Origin: Salipiger thiooxidans
GTDB lineage: Bacteria > Pseudomonadota > Alphaproteobacteria > Rhodobacterales > Rhodobacteraceae
Assembly: GCF_900102075.1 (NCBI RefSeq)
Contig: NZ_FNAV01000004.1
Location: forward strand, 310,001-374,000
Direction: 5' to 3'
DNA: 64,000 bases
The notes beneath the pieces are model-generated. The model was not told where the DNA came from. It made no database searches and was given only the letters and a program-made list of their open reading frames with translations. The position numbers and the translations under genes are program-made. Position 1 is the stretch's first letter. Each line of letters begins with the position of its first letter. Of this stretch, positions 37,119-45,727 are shown piece by piece.

Positions 37119-38338
37119 TGTTTGACGTTTCCGAAATTCGCCGCGACTTCCCGATCCTCTCGCGTGAGGTCAACGGCAAGCCGCTCGTCTATCTCGACAA
37201 CGGCGCCTCGGCGCAGAAACCGCAGGCGGTAATCGACGCCGTGACCCGCGGCTATGCCGAGGAATATGCCAACGTCCACCGCGGGCTGCATTACCTGTCG
37301 AACCTCGCCACCGAGAAGTACGAGGCGGTGCGCGGCATCACGGCGCGCTTCCTTGGCGCGAAGGACGAGGAAGAGATCGTCTTCACCTCCGGCACCACCG
37401 AGGGCATCAACCTCGTGGCCTATTCCTGGGCCATGCCGCGTTTCGAGCCTGGCGACGAGATCGTGCTGTCGGTGATGGAGCACCACGCCAACATCGTGCC
37501 CTGGCACTTCCTGCGCGAGCGTCAGGGCGTCGTGCTGAAGTGGGTCGACGTGGACGAGACCGGCGCGCTCGACCCGCAGAAGGTGATCGACGCCATCGGC
37601 CCGAAGACCAAGCTGGTGGCCGTCACGCAGCTTTCGAACGTGCTCGGCACGGTCGTGGACGTGAAGACCATCTGCCACGCCGCGCGCGAGATGGGCGTGC
37701 CGGTGCTGGTCGACGGCAGTCAGGGCGCGGTCCATATGCCGGTCGATGTCGAGGATATCGGCTGCGATTTCTACGCCATCACCGGCCACAAGCTCTACGG
37801 CCCCTCGGGCTCGGGCGCGATCTTCATCCGCAAGGAGCGGCTGGCCGAGATGCGCCCGTTCATGGGCGGCGGCGACATGATCCGCGAGGTCCACAAGGAC
37901 TGCGTGACCTATGCCGACCCGCCGATGAAGTTCGAGGCCGGCACCCCCGGCATCGTCCAGCAGATCGGCATGGGCGCCGCCCTCGAGTACCTGATGTCGC
38001 TGGGGATGGAGAACGTCGCCGCTCACGAGGCGCAGATCGCGGCCTATGCCGGCTCGCGGCTCTCGGGGCTGAACTGGCTGCAGGTGCAGGGCAACGCGCC
38101 CGGCAAGGCGGCGATCTTCTCGTTCACGCTCGACGGCGCGGCGCATGCCCATGACGTCTCGACGATCCTCGACAAGAAGGGCGTCGCGGTGCGCGCGGGC
38201 CACCATTGCGCAGGCCCGCTGATGGACCACCTCGGGCTCTCGGCGACCTGCCGCGCGTCCTTCGCGCTCTATAACACCGAGGCCGAGGTCGACGCGCTTG
38301 TCGACGCGCTGGAACTGGCGCACGAGCTTTTCGCCTGA
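37118..38338 (+). CDS. sufS: Cysteine desulfurase SufS (group II)
   Basis: PLP-dependent desulfurase of 406 aa that supplies persulfide sulfur to SufBCD. It has PLP-Lys225 in ITGHKLYGPSG and catalytic Cys364 in RAGHHCAGPLM, with the shortened active-site loop of group II enzymes. These usually need SufE or SufU, and neither is in the window. It is the last recognised suf gene here; sufA and sufT are not visible before the convergent peroxidase gene. Confidence 0.96.
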   Translation: MFDVSEIRRDFPILSREVNGKPLVYLDNGASAQKPQAVIDAVTRGYAEEYANVHRGLHYLSNLATEKYEAVRGITARFLGAKDEEEIVFTSGTTEGINLVAYSWAMPRFEPGDEIVLSVMEHHANIVPWHFLRERQGVVLKWVDVDETGALDPQKVIDAIGPKTKLVAVTQLSNVLGTVVDVKTICHAAREMGVPVLVDGSQGAVHMPVDVEDIGCDFYAITGHKLYGPSGSGAIFIRKERLAEMRPFMGGGDMIREVHKDCVTYADPPMKFEAGTPGIVQQIGMGAALEYLMSLGMENVAAHEAQIAAYAGSRLSGLNWLQVQGNAPGKAAIFSFTLDGAAHAHDVSTILDKKGVAVRAGHHCAGPLMDHLGLSATCRASFALYNTEAEVDALVDALELAHELFA

Positions 38339-38402
38339 CGGGCGCCTTCGGTCTCGATCTGAGAAACGGCGCGCCACCTGCGGGCGGCGCGCCCGGGATG
38401 GC

Positions 38403-39917
38403 TCAGCCGCAGCGCAGCTCGTTGCCCAGCGGGATCGTGTCGCGGTTGGTCTCGATCCACTTCATCATCTTGCCCATGGTCATGTCGGCGCTGCCGAACC
38501 CCTCCCACGGGGTGAAGTCGGTGTTTAGGATGCTTTCCGGATCGAGGCGCAGCAGCCGCACGAAGACCTGCGCCACGATGGTGCCGCCGACGCCGGTGAG
38601 CTTGCCGCCCGCGTCCGCTTCCTGCAGGCAATAGAACCATAGCGGCGTCTTGTCGATGTGCCGCGAGGCCAGCGCCTCGGGCGCCTTGAGCTCCTTGATG
38701 CCCAGATGCGGCGCATGAGCTTGAAGCCACCGCGCCACCTGCTGCCCCGAGGCCAGCTGCAGCGCCGTCCGGTCGCGCAGGATGTTGCGCAGTGCGAGCT
38801 TCTTGGCTTCCGCCACGGGCACCTCGATCTCGCCCCATTTTTCGGACTTGTTCACGATGCCATCCGGCAGCGCGAACAGCGTCTCGGCCATCTTGGTGCC
38901 GACCGGCAGCGCCATCTGGACGTTGCCGTCCTCGAGGTCGAAGAACATGTTCATGTGCATGTCGTCATCGGGCACCCGCGGGCTGAACGCCTTCATCATC
39001 GCGAACAGATCCCGCGGCTGCTCGTCTGCCCTCAGCTTGTAGCTGGCCTGCACCGTGGCGTGGCCAAAGCGGTAGGCCGCCCCGGAGAACTCCGCCGGCA
39101 TGATCGGGCCGTGCTTGCCGAAGACGTAGGGCGCCGCGAGCGCCGCCTTGATGCAGGCCTTGTCGACGAACGAGGGCAGGAGCTGGTTCAGCACCAGCCA
39201 CTGGTAGTGCAGCCGGACGGTGCGCCGGACGTGCTCGAAGTCCATCAGCCGCGGCACCACTGTCTCTGTCCAGACGGTCTTGCGGATGGACATGCCGCCG
39301 ACGCCGTGGACCATCCGGCTCACCTCGTTCTCCGCCCGCGCGCCGTCGTTGGCGTGGCTCATGAGGATGTTGTGCAGGCAGATGAAAGCGCCCTGGATCT
39401 GGCTCACCAGGATGTTCTCGTCGTTGCGCGGATCGCCGATCAGCGCCGTGCCCTTGGCGTTGCGGGCGAGGTCCAGCGGGCAGTCGTCGCGCCCGAAGAG
39501 CAGGTAGTCCTTGTGCTTGTTGTGGTAGAGATGCGGGCTCGCGTCGGGCCCGTCACCGTAGACGCAGTCGAGGTCGAGCGTCGGCGTGCGCACGTTGCGG
39601 ATCGAGCGAGGGTCGATCTTCCTGCCGATGCTGCTGGTGGCGTCGAGCGTGATGTCATGGTCGACGAACTGGCCGAAGAAGGTCATCCCGGCCTCGGCCG
39701 GCCCGGGGGTGACCGTCGTGGTCTTCATGCCGTCGACAAGGGCGATATAGGCGTCGAGGATTGCCTGGTGCGACAGGTTCCCGGTGATCTCGTTCGGCTT
39801 GCCGAGGAGATGGCCGAAATGCTGCGCCAGTGGCGGCTCGGTCAACAGGGCCTTGCCGTCGAGGCATTGCTTCACGAGGTAATCGTATCGGGACAGGGCG
39901 TGGGTCATACCGGTCAT
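38403..39917 (-). CDS. Animal-type (myeloperoxidase-superfamily) heme peroxidase
   Basis: A 504-residue protein of the peroxidase-cyclooxygenase superfamily. The distal site FGQFVDHDITLD puts Asp86 and His87 where myeloperoxidase has the heme-linking Asp and distal His. GDPRNDEN is the family helix motif, and the proximal His is in YRFGHATVQ. There is no signal peptide, unlike secreted relatives. The ATG at 39917 has CAGGAG 8 nt upstream. It would oxidise halides or phenolics with H2O2. It is the last gene before tRNA-Arg and the island. Confidence 0.9.
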   Translation of the reverse strand: MTGMTHALSRYDYLVKQCLDGKALLTEPPLAQHFGHLLGKPNEITGNLSHQAILDAYIALVDGMKTTTVTPGPAEAGMTFFGQFVDHDITLDATSSIGRKIDPRSIRNVRTPTLDLDCVYGDGPDASPHLYHNKHKDYLLFGRDDCPLDLARNAKGTALIGDPRNDENILVSQIQGAFICLHNILMSHANDGARAENEVSRMVHGVGGMSIRKTVWTETVVPRLMDFEHVRRTVRLHYQWLVLNQLLPSFVDKACIKAALAAPYVFGKHGPIMPAEFSGAAYRFGHATVQASYKLRADEQPRDLFAMMKAFSPRVPDDDMHMNMFFDLEDGNVQMALPVGTKMAETLFALPDGIVNKSEKWGEIEVPVAEAKKLALRNILRDRTALQLASGQQVARWLQAHAPHLGIKELKAPEALASRHIDKTPLWFYCLQEADAGGKLTGVGGTIVAQVFVRLLRLDPESILNTDFTPWEGFGSADMTMGKMMKWIETNRDTIPLGNELRCG

Positions 39918-40212
39918 GCTGTGTCTCCTGAAAAAATGAGTCTTTGAAAAATGAGAGAATCTCGCTCACGGGCACAGTTTAGGGTTGATCCGTTATTCTG
40001 CCGTGAATGGTGTTCCGCAGGGTGCGCTTGGCGACATGATCTTTCGCGCTCGTTTCTGGCTGCGCTTGGCTTGGCGTCCGTGTGTCAGGCCCCGCAAGGC
40101 GGCTCCGGGGCAGGGCGCGCGGCTCGCCAGAGGCCATAACAAGCGAATGCCTCGCCGACGAAATTTCCCGATTGCGGGCGCCGCCGCTTTGCCGTATCAC
40201 CCCCATGCGCAG

Positions 40213-40289
40213 GCACCCATAGCTCAGCTGGATAGAGCGTCGCCCTCCGAAGGCGAAGGCCTCAGGTTCGAATCCTGATGGGTGCGCCA
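40213..40289 (+). tRNA. tRNA-Arg (anticodon CCG)
   Basis: A complete 77-nt cloverleaf with encoded CCA. Acceptor GCACCCA pairs with TGGGTGC (40279-40285). The anticodon stem is TCGCC/GGCGA with loop CTCCGAA, whose anticodon CCG reads CGG. The T arm is TCAGG-TTCGAAT-CCTGA. It marks the boundary between core-type DNA and the lower-GC island, a classic integration site. Confidence 0.97.
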
Positions 40290-40437
40290 TTAACCTCGAA
40301 ATTCCAAGATTTGGGCTCGCTAGTCAGGTTGCCCCGGCGCCGCCGAGTTTGCCGCGCGGTTGCCGTTCATCCTGTGATGGATTGGACGGACTTGGATGAA
40401 AAAATCATTAATTTACAGTCGGTAATGCCATTGTGGG

Positions 40438-40593
40438 GTGTACCAAGTACCAAATGTTGGCGTCGCGAGGCTGTACGGGTCAACCGATAGGCGACCTGTC
40501 GATTTGGTGAAGCTGATCGCCCCAATGCTCAAGCAGCTCAGCGACACGGATCGGGTTGTTGCGAAGGGGCAGCGTATGGAGAAGGTGAGCTGA
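40438..40593 (+). pseudogene. Possible C-terminal remnant of an unknown protein
   Basis: A 51-codon stretch from a GTG at 40438 reads like real protein toward its end (PVDLVKLIAPMLKQLSDTDR, then GQRMEKVS), with a TAA shortly upstream. It looks like the 3' end of a gene truncated at the island junction. The rest of 40290-40625 holds nothing recognisable. Confidence 0.3.
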
Positions 40594-40647
40594 TGTCATC
40601 AGCTTGCTGCTCGCCGCGTGTGGTCTTTCGATTTCCCTAACCTTTAG

Positions 40648-40735
40648 TTTCAGACGGTCGGATGCCTGCTTTCAAACGGTCATCTATTGACTTTCAACCG
40701 GTCGGAAGCGCAATTTCAATCGGCCGGATGGAGAC
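40648..40735 (+). repeat. Four direct repeats with exact 22-bp period upstream of the AAA/DUF4143 gene
   Basis: Copies begin at 40648, 40670, 40692 and 40714, each starting TTTCA; the consensus is TTTCAAnCGGTCGGAnG. Positions 1-5 and the CGGTC core are nearly invariant, and the tails vary. A degenerate fifth unit (TTTCGA) begins 22 bp earlier at 40626. The array ends 9 bp before the ATG at 40745. A period of about two helical turns puts all copies on one DNA face, as in operators or iterons bound by an oligomer. Confidence 0.85.
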
Positions 40736-40744
40736 AAACAGAAC

Positions 40745-41971
40745 ATGTACCCGAGATTCGCGAAAGAGAGGATAGAGGAGGCGCTGTCAGACACCCGCGT
40801 CGTTCTGATCTCTGGCCCGCGTCAGTCGGGGAAGACGACACTCGCGATGGATGTCGCCGCCGACAGGACACCTTTTCTGACATTGGACGATGCCAACGTC
40901 CTGCGATCCGCGGTCGATGATCCGGTCGGGTTCGTTCGCGGTCTCGATCGTGCCGTGATCGACGAGGTGCAACGTGTTCCGGACCTGCTCCTCGCGATCA
41001 AGAACCTGGTTGATGATGACGAGACGCCAGGTCGCTTCCTGCTGACAGGATCTGCCAACCTGATGACCCTTCCGAAGGTCGCAGACTCCCTGGCCGGGCG
41101 CATGGAAGTCATCAGGCTTCTGCCGCTAAGCCAGTCTGAGATTATTGGCACCAAGTCGAATTTCATCGATCGAGCTTTTGCGGGAGAAATGCCTTCGTCA
41201 AAACACATAGTCGTTGGCCATGAGCTGATCGAGGTCGTTTTGTCCGGCGGCTATCCGGAGGCTCTTGGTCGAAAGAGATGGGCGCGCAAGCAAGACTGGT
41301 ACCACGGCTACCTTGATGCGATCGTTCAGCGAGACGTGCGTGACGTGGCCCAAATCGATCAGCTCGCAGTCATGCCCAAATTGTTGTCCGTGCTCGCTGA
41401 ACATTCAGGGCAATTGGTCAATTACTCAGCTATCGGTGGCGCTCTCGATCTCAATCACGTGACGACCCGGAAGTACGTAGGCGTTTTCGAGAGCCTCTAT
41501 CTTGTCCATACATTGCAGCCTTGGTTCACGAACCGTCTGAAGCGTCTTACCAAATCGCCCAAGCTGCACTTTCTCGATGCCGGGTTGCTCGCAGCAATGC
41601 GCGATGTGTCACCAGATGTGGTTGCGAAGGATAAGACCTGCTTCGGTCCGATCTTGGAAACCTTTGTGTTCAGCGAACTGCGCAAAATCGCTTCATGGAG
41701 CGAACAGAGATGCTCCTTCGCTCACTTCCGGGACAAGGATAAGAACGAGGTCGACTTGGTTTTGGAGAATCGTCGCGGCGAAGTCATCGGGATTGAGGTC
41801 AAGTCTTCAGCAACGGTATCAGCGGCGGACTTTTCCGGAATGCGGAAGTTGGCCGATGCATGTGGGGACAAGTTCGTGCAGGGTATGGTGCTCTATGATC
41901 ACGATAAGATCGTTCCCTTCGGAGAGAACATCTTCGCGGTTCCGCTTTCGAGCCTTTGGAGTTCGTCATGA
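40745..41971 (+). CDS. AAA ATPase with DUF4143 domain (AAA_14 type)
   Basis: A 408-residue P-loop ATPase. Walker A GPRQSGKTT (residues 24-32), Walker B AVIDEVQRVP (Asp73, Glu74) and sensor segment FLLTGSANL define AAA_14. The C-terminal DUF4143 domain carries a PD-(D/E)xK-like pattern, EVDLVLENRR then GIEVKSS. Cellular role of this common family is unsettled; many members sit in mobile or defence loci. First gene of the 40745-47324 set; its stop overlaps the next start (ATGA). The 22-bp repeat array directly upstream may be its own binding site. Confidence 0.88.
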   Translation: MYPRFAKERIEEALSDTRVVLISGPRQSGKTTLAMDVAADRTPFLTLDDANVLRSAVDDPVGFVRGLDRAVIDEVQRVPDLLLAIKNLVDDDETPGRFLLTGSANLMTLPKVADSLAGRMEVIRLLPLSQSEIIGTKSNFIDRAFAGEMPSSKHIVVGHELIEVVLSGGYPEALGRKRWARKQDWYHGYLDAIVQRDVRDVAQIDQLAVMPKLLSVLAEHSGQLVNYSAIGGALDLNHVTTRKYVGVFESLYLVHTLQPWFTNRLKRLTKSPKLHFLDAGLLAAMRDVSPDVVAKDKTCFGPILETFVFSELRKIASWSEQRCSFAHFRDKDKNEVDLVLENRRGEVIGIEVKSSATVSAADFSGMRKLADACGDKFVQGMVLYDHDKIVPFGENIFAVPLSSLWSSS

Positions 41972-44457
41972 ATAAAGTTCAGGAAGTCCCTTTTCGGGTT
42001 TCTGCCCGAACGGCTCGCCTGATTGGGCGTGAAAATGTTGCTACCGCAGAGAGCGCAATCAGCGAGTTGGTCAAGAACTCCTATGACGCCGATGCGTCTT
42101 TCTGCATTGTTCGGATATCGCCAACCTACACCGGGGTTCCGGAAAAGATTTCGAAGGATGAATTCGACCGACTGGCTGAGTGGGGCCTGAACCCCGAAAA
42201 CCACTACGATCTTGATGGCGAAACAGCCAATCTGCGCCCATGCCTCGCCGATGAGCACAGTCCGGAGGCCGAACTCATTCGGCATCTTGTGACGATCACA
42301 GTGATCGACGATGGTGCAGGTATGGGAGACGACGCAATCCGTGATGCATGGATGGTCATCGGAACAGCCAACAAAGAACTGGAATCTTCATCCAAGCTTG
42401 GTCGCACTAGGACCGGAGCCAAAGGGATCGGTAGGTTTGCCCTTGATCGGCTGGGAGCACGATGCCAACTGCACTCGAGCACCATCACAGAAGCTGGTAA
42501 TAGTGAAACGCTGACTTGGACCGTTGATTGGAACAAATTCGAGAAAGACGGAGCGGTCCTAGACGAGGTAACTGCTCAGATTGAGCTAGGAACGGCTGGA
42601 TTCCAAAAAGATTTGTCCGCAGTTGCGGCAATCGCGGATCTCGAGGAGCTTGCGAAAAAGGCGTCGGAAAGTCGTACTGGCACATCAATCGAAATTTCGG
42701 AGGTGCGCGACAACTGGTCGAGGGACTCGATCAAGAAGCTTCGACGCACGCTGGGTGTTCTTGCGCCCCCCGACGAACAGCGTGCATTTAGCATTTATCT
42801 GCGCGACGACCGAGATCCCAACCAATCAAACAGTGTCGCGTCCGACGTACTTGAGGATTTTGACTACAGGCTGACCGCAAAGGTTCAGTCGGATGGTGCG
42901 GTGGAGTTCACGGTCGTCCGCAATGAACTCAACCATGATGAGTTTCCGAAAGCGCTCTTCATGCGGAAAGACATGAAAAAGGAACCGTTTACCAAGGAAG
43001 CTTTCAGCAATCGGGCCACAAGCTACGTAAAATCGCTCGAAGATCTATTTCCAGGAGAGTCCGAGCTCTTTTTCAATCGCGCGCGGTCCATCGGTCCGTT
43101 CGAGGTTGTCCTGCGGTTCTTCAAGCTTCAAATGCCATCAAAGGCCGAAGATCGACAGTATCCATATCGGAGCTTTCAGCCGCAACGGCGAAAGGAATGG
43201 CTCGATATCTTTGGGGGTATTCGCATTTATCGAGACAACTTTGGTGTGAGGCCCTACGGCGAGCCCAAAAGCGGAGCATATGACTGGCTGTCGCTTGGTC
43301 AGCGAAGGGCCGCAAACCCTGCAGCACCCACACGCCTCAACTGGCCCGTTCCACCTCAGAATATTGCTGGAACGGTGAACATTTCTCGCAATGAAAATAG
43401 CGTTCTTGTCGATCAGTCAAACCGCGAAGGCATTATCGAAACAGAAGAATTCCGGGTATTCCAGGCCCTCATTCTGAGGTTCGTCAATGAACTGGAAAGG
43501 GATCGGAGCCGTGTTCTCTACAACCTACTTGAGACCTACAAAGTCGAAAATGCCGATAAGCAAGTGCGGTCAGAAGGGTTGAAACTGGCACGCAAAATTG
43601 AAGCGCAACCTGAGAGCTCCTCAGACGATGTACGCAAGCTTGCCCAGACGGTGACCGTCCAAGAGAACATGCTCAAGGAACAAGCTGAGGATCAGGTCAT
43701 TCTGAGGTCACTGGCGACACTTGGCACCGTAATGGTGTCCTTTGCCCACGAAATGGGACAGTTGAACACGCTGGCAGGACGCAATCAGCAGCTCGCCGCG
43801 TTGTTGGCACGCCATCTGGATGAAAAAGAATTTGCCAACAAGAACGAGGCGTTCAATCCCTTCGCCATCCTTCGTGACATGGAAGCCTCCGACAGGAAGG
43901 CGGCGCAGTGGTTCAATTTCGCACTTTCGGCCGTTCGCTCCGGGCGCCGTCGGCGATCCAACGTCGATATGCGCAGTCACCTAGAGGAATTGAAGGTCGT
44001 TTGGGATGGCTTCCTTCGGCCGAGAGAAATCGCATTGGATCTCAATTTCGAAGATGGATTCGCAGCAGAGATTCTGGCGTTCGAAATTGATATTGACAGC
44101 ATTTTCAACAACTTGATCCTGAATTCATTCGAAGCTTTCGTCGATGGCATGGGGGGAGGCGAGCGGCGAATAAAGATAGACATTTTTGCTAAGAGTGAGA
44201 AGGAGGTTGGTATCATCTATGAAGATAATGGTCCTGGCATTCACAGCTCAATCAAAGATCCGAGCGAAATATTCGAGTTCAACGTCACGACAAAGAAAGA
44301 TCGTGAAGGCAAAGGAGCAGGCACTGGCTTGGGTATGTGGATACTTGAGTCGGTGGTGCGCTCCTACGATGGGACCGTGCGTGCGTACCGTAAGACCGAA
44401 AGTTTCGGCTTCCGATTGGAGTTTTCTTTGCCGATAGCAGGGAAAAGTGGTGTCTGA
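41968..44457 (+). CDS. Double GHKL ATPase: Hsp90/MORC-like N-terminal module plus histidine-kinase-like C-terminal module
   Basis: An 829-residue cytosolic protein with two Bergerat-fold modules. Module 1: N box AISELVKNSYDADA (Asn37, Asp40), G1 VIDDGAGMG, G2 TRTGAKGIGRFALDRLG, similar to Hsp90/MutL/paraMORC ATPases. Module 2: a HisKA-like helix LVSFAHEMGQ-type motif with His594, N box NNLILNSFEAF (about 714-724), G1 YEDNGPGI (about 751-758) and G2 GKGAGTGLGMW (about 781-791). No membrane helix or sensor domain. A stand-alone receiver gene follows 2 bp later. ATG at 41968 overlaps the upstream stop; a TTG at 41956 is an unlikely alternative. Confidence 0.85.
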   Translation: MNKVQEVPFRVSARTARLIGRENVATAESAISELVKNSYDADASFCIVRISPTYTGVPEKISKDEFDRLAEWGLNPENHYDLDGETANLRPCLADEHSPEAELIRHLVTITVIDDGAGMGDDAIRDAWMVIGTANKELESSSKLGRTRTGAKGIGRFALDRLGARCQLHSSTITEAGNSETLTWTVDWNKFEKDGAVLDEVTAQIELGTAGFQKDLSAVAAIADLEELAKKASESRTGTSIEISEVRDNWSRDSIKKLRRTLGVLAPPDEQRAFSIYLRDDRDPNQSNSVASDVLEDFDYRLTAKVQSDGAVEFTVVRNELNHDEFPKALFMRKDMKKEPFTKEAFSNRATSYVKSLEDLFPGESELFFNRARSIGPFEVVLRFFKLQMPSKAEDRQYPYRSFQPQRRKEWLDIFGGIRIYRDNFGVRPYGEPKSGAYDWLSLGQRRAANPAAPTRLNWPVPPQNIAGTVNISRNENSVLVDQSNREGIIETEEFRVFQALILRFVNELERDRSRVLYNLLETYKVENADKQVRSEGLKLARKIEAQPESSSDDVRKLAQTVTVQENMLKEQAEDQVILRSLATLGTVMVSFAHEMGQLNTLAGRNQQLAALLARHLDEKEFANKNEAFNPFAILRDMEASDRKAAQWFNFALSAVRSGRRRRSNVDMRSHLEELKVVWDGFLRPREIALDLNFEDGFAAEILAFEIDIDSIFNNLILNSFEAFVDGMGGGERRIKIDIFAKSEKEVGIIYEDNGPGIHSSIKDPSEIFEFNVTTKKDREGKGAGTGLGMWILESVVRSYDGTVRAYRKTESFGFRLEFSLPIAGKSGV

Positions 44458-44459
44458 CG

Positions 44460-45143
44460 ATGTTGCTATATGTAGATGAAGAAGCGGACCAGGGGCGGCG
44501 AGTAGTACTCGCCGCTGCCCTCTCTGGCTATTTTGGGGATGATGAAGTTGCGACGGTAGTTCCCGAGGCGGATATCAATACGATGCTGGAGAAGATCATA
44601 GAATCCCGTTGTGAGGTCTTGATCACGGATTTTCGCCTTAGCGAATATAAGGCCGACGTCCAATATTCGGGACTGGATCTTATTCAGGAGGTGCAAAAGC
44701 ATTTCGAGGGGTTCCCCTGCTTCCTGACAACAAATTATGTTCCGCACGCGCTTGAGCAGCTCCATGATGTAAACTTGATTTTCCCCAAAGATGACTATCT
44801 TGCTGAGAAGACCGCTTCAGGTGAAAAAGATAAAAGTAAACTTCCATTCTTTCTGCGAGTTCGTACGAAAATTGAAGAGTACAGGGCTGACCGGCGCCGG
44901 TTGGAAGAATCCTTTCAGGAGTTATACCAGCGGTCACTAGAAGAACCCTTGCGAGCAGAAGAACTGCAGGTATTGCTCGATCTCGACGGGCGATTGGAGC
45001 GAGCCATTGGGGGGCGAGTAGCAGCAGTCCCTCGTCTGCTAAAAGAAAACGCCCTCGAACCATTCAATAATCTACTGCGCAGGGCCGCTGATCTCGCTGC
45101 CGAGATTGAAACTGAACTTGGGCAGCCACGGGAGAATGAATGA
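44460..45143 (+). CDS. Stand-alone response-regulator receiver protein with helical C-terminus
   Basis: A 227-residue protein. The first ~120 residues have the receiver residues in place: acidic pair Asp6/Glu7, phospho-acceptor Asp57 (VLITDFRLSE), Thr90 (CFLTTNY) and Lys110 (IFPKDD). The remainder is a charged helical or coiled-coil region with no DNA-binding motif, so output is probably by protein contact. The natural phosphodonor is the GHKL protein encoded 2 bp upstream. Its stop overlaps the HNH gene start (ATGA at 45140-45143). Easily missed because overall similarity to CheY is low. Confidence 0.75.
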   Translation: MLLYVDEEADQGRRVVLAAALSGYFGDDEVATVVPEADINTMLEKIIESRCEVLITDFRLSEYKADVQYSGLDLIQEVQKHFEGFPCFLTTNYVPHALEQLHDVNLIFPKDDYLAEKTASGEKDKSKLPFFLRVRTKIEEYRADRRRLEESFQELYQRSLEEPLRAEELQVLLDLDGRLERAIGGRVAAVPRLLKENALEPFNNLLRRAADLAAEIETELGQPRENE

Positions 45144-45727
45144 TGCTTCGAGATCGCCGACCCGAGCGGTCCAACCCGCCATCCAAAGGCCACTACAGGG
45201 CTTATAAAACGGAGCTCAAGACGGATTTTGGAGAGTGTTGCGGCTACTGCGATACGCCTGATTATATACTGGGGGGCATTAGGGTGTTTCAAATTGATCA
45301 CTTTGCACCCAAGAAGAGGTTTCCAGAGCGAAGCGCCACTTATTCCAACCTTATCTATAGTTGTCCATTTTGTAACCGCGCAAAGTGGGACACTTGGATT
45401 GGTGATGATCCTGACACACCAAACAACGGAGAAGTCGGTTTTGAGGATCCTTGCTCGCTTGAGTACGAAACGCATCTTGATCGCTCAGTCGATGGCCGTT
45501 TTCTGGCGTTGAGTCCCGTCGGAACCTACATGATCCGCGAGTTGAAACTTGGCCTCATGCGTCATCAACAGATCTGGCAATCTCAAGCAATCAGGAAACT
45601 TAGGTCGCGTCTTCGCTTTTTGAAGGAGGATCCGCGTCTTACAAATGAGAGAAAAATTGCGCTGCTCGAGCAGATTGATGAGTTGACACAGGAATATGAA
45701 AGATTCAAACTCAGTGCCATTGCGTAG
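45140..45727 (+). CDS. HNH endonuclease with zinc knuckles
   Basis: A 195-residue protein with a beta-beta-alpha-metal nuclease core. Zinc pair CCGYC (Cys34, Cys37), catalytic VFQIDHFAPKKRF (Asp53-His54), Asn70 (TYSNLIYSC) and second zinc pair CPFCNRAKW (Cys75, Cys78) form the order expected for HNH nucleases; the last H is Asn79. A helical C-terminus follows. It probably cuts DNA, alone or with the GHKL ATPase. It overlaps the receiver gene by 4 bp and the methyltransferase gene by 32 bp. Confidence 0.85.
   Translation: MMLRDRRPERSNPPSKGHYRAYKTELKTDFGECCGYCDTPDYILGGIRVFQIDHFAPKKRFPERSATYSNLIYSCPFCNRAKWDTWIGDDPDTPNNGEVGFEDPCSLEYETHLDRSVDGRFLALSPVGTYMIRELKLGLMRHQQIWQSQAIRKLRSRLRFLKEDPRLTNERKIALLEQIDELTQEYERFKLSAIA

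Noticed and set aside
38367-38393. Terminator between sufS and the peroxidase gene
   Set aside because: An 8-bp GGCGCGCC stem with a 10-nt loop exists but no T-run follows on either strand; not supportable as a terminator.
40648-40735. CRISPR array or replication iterons
   Set aside because: The units are contiguous with no spacers of constant length and no cas genes; no Rep gene is adjacent. A regulatory repeat array fits better.
40745-41971. AAA/DUF4143 protein as a stand-alone gene unrelated to the downstream set
   Set aside because: The ATGA overlap with the GHKL gene and shared composition favour one operon, though DUF4143 ATPases do often occur alone; left as part of the system with that caveat.
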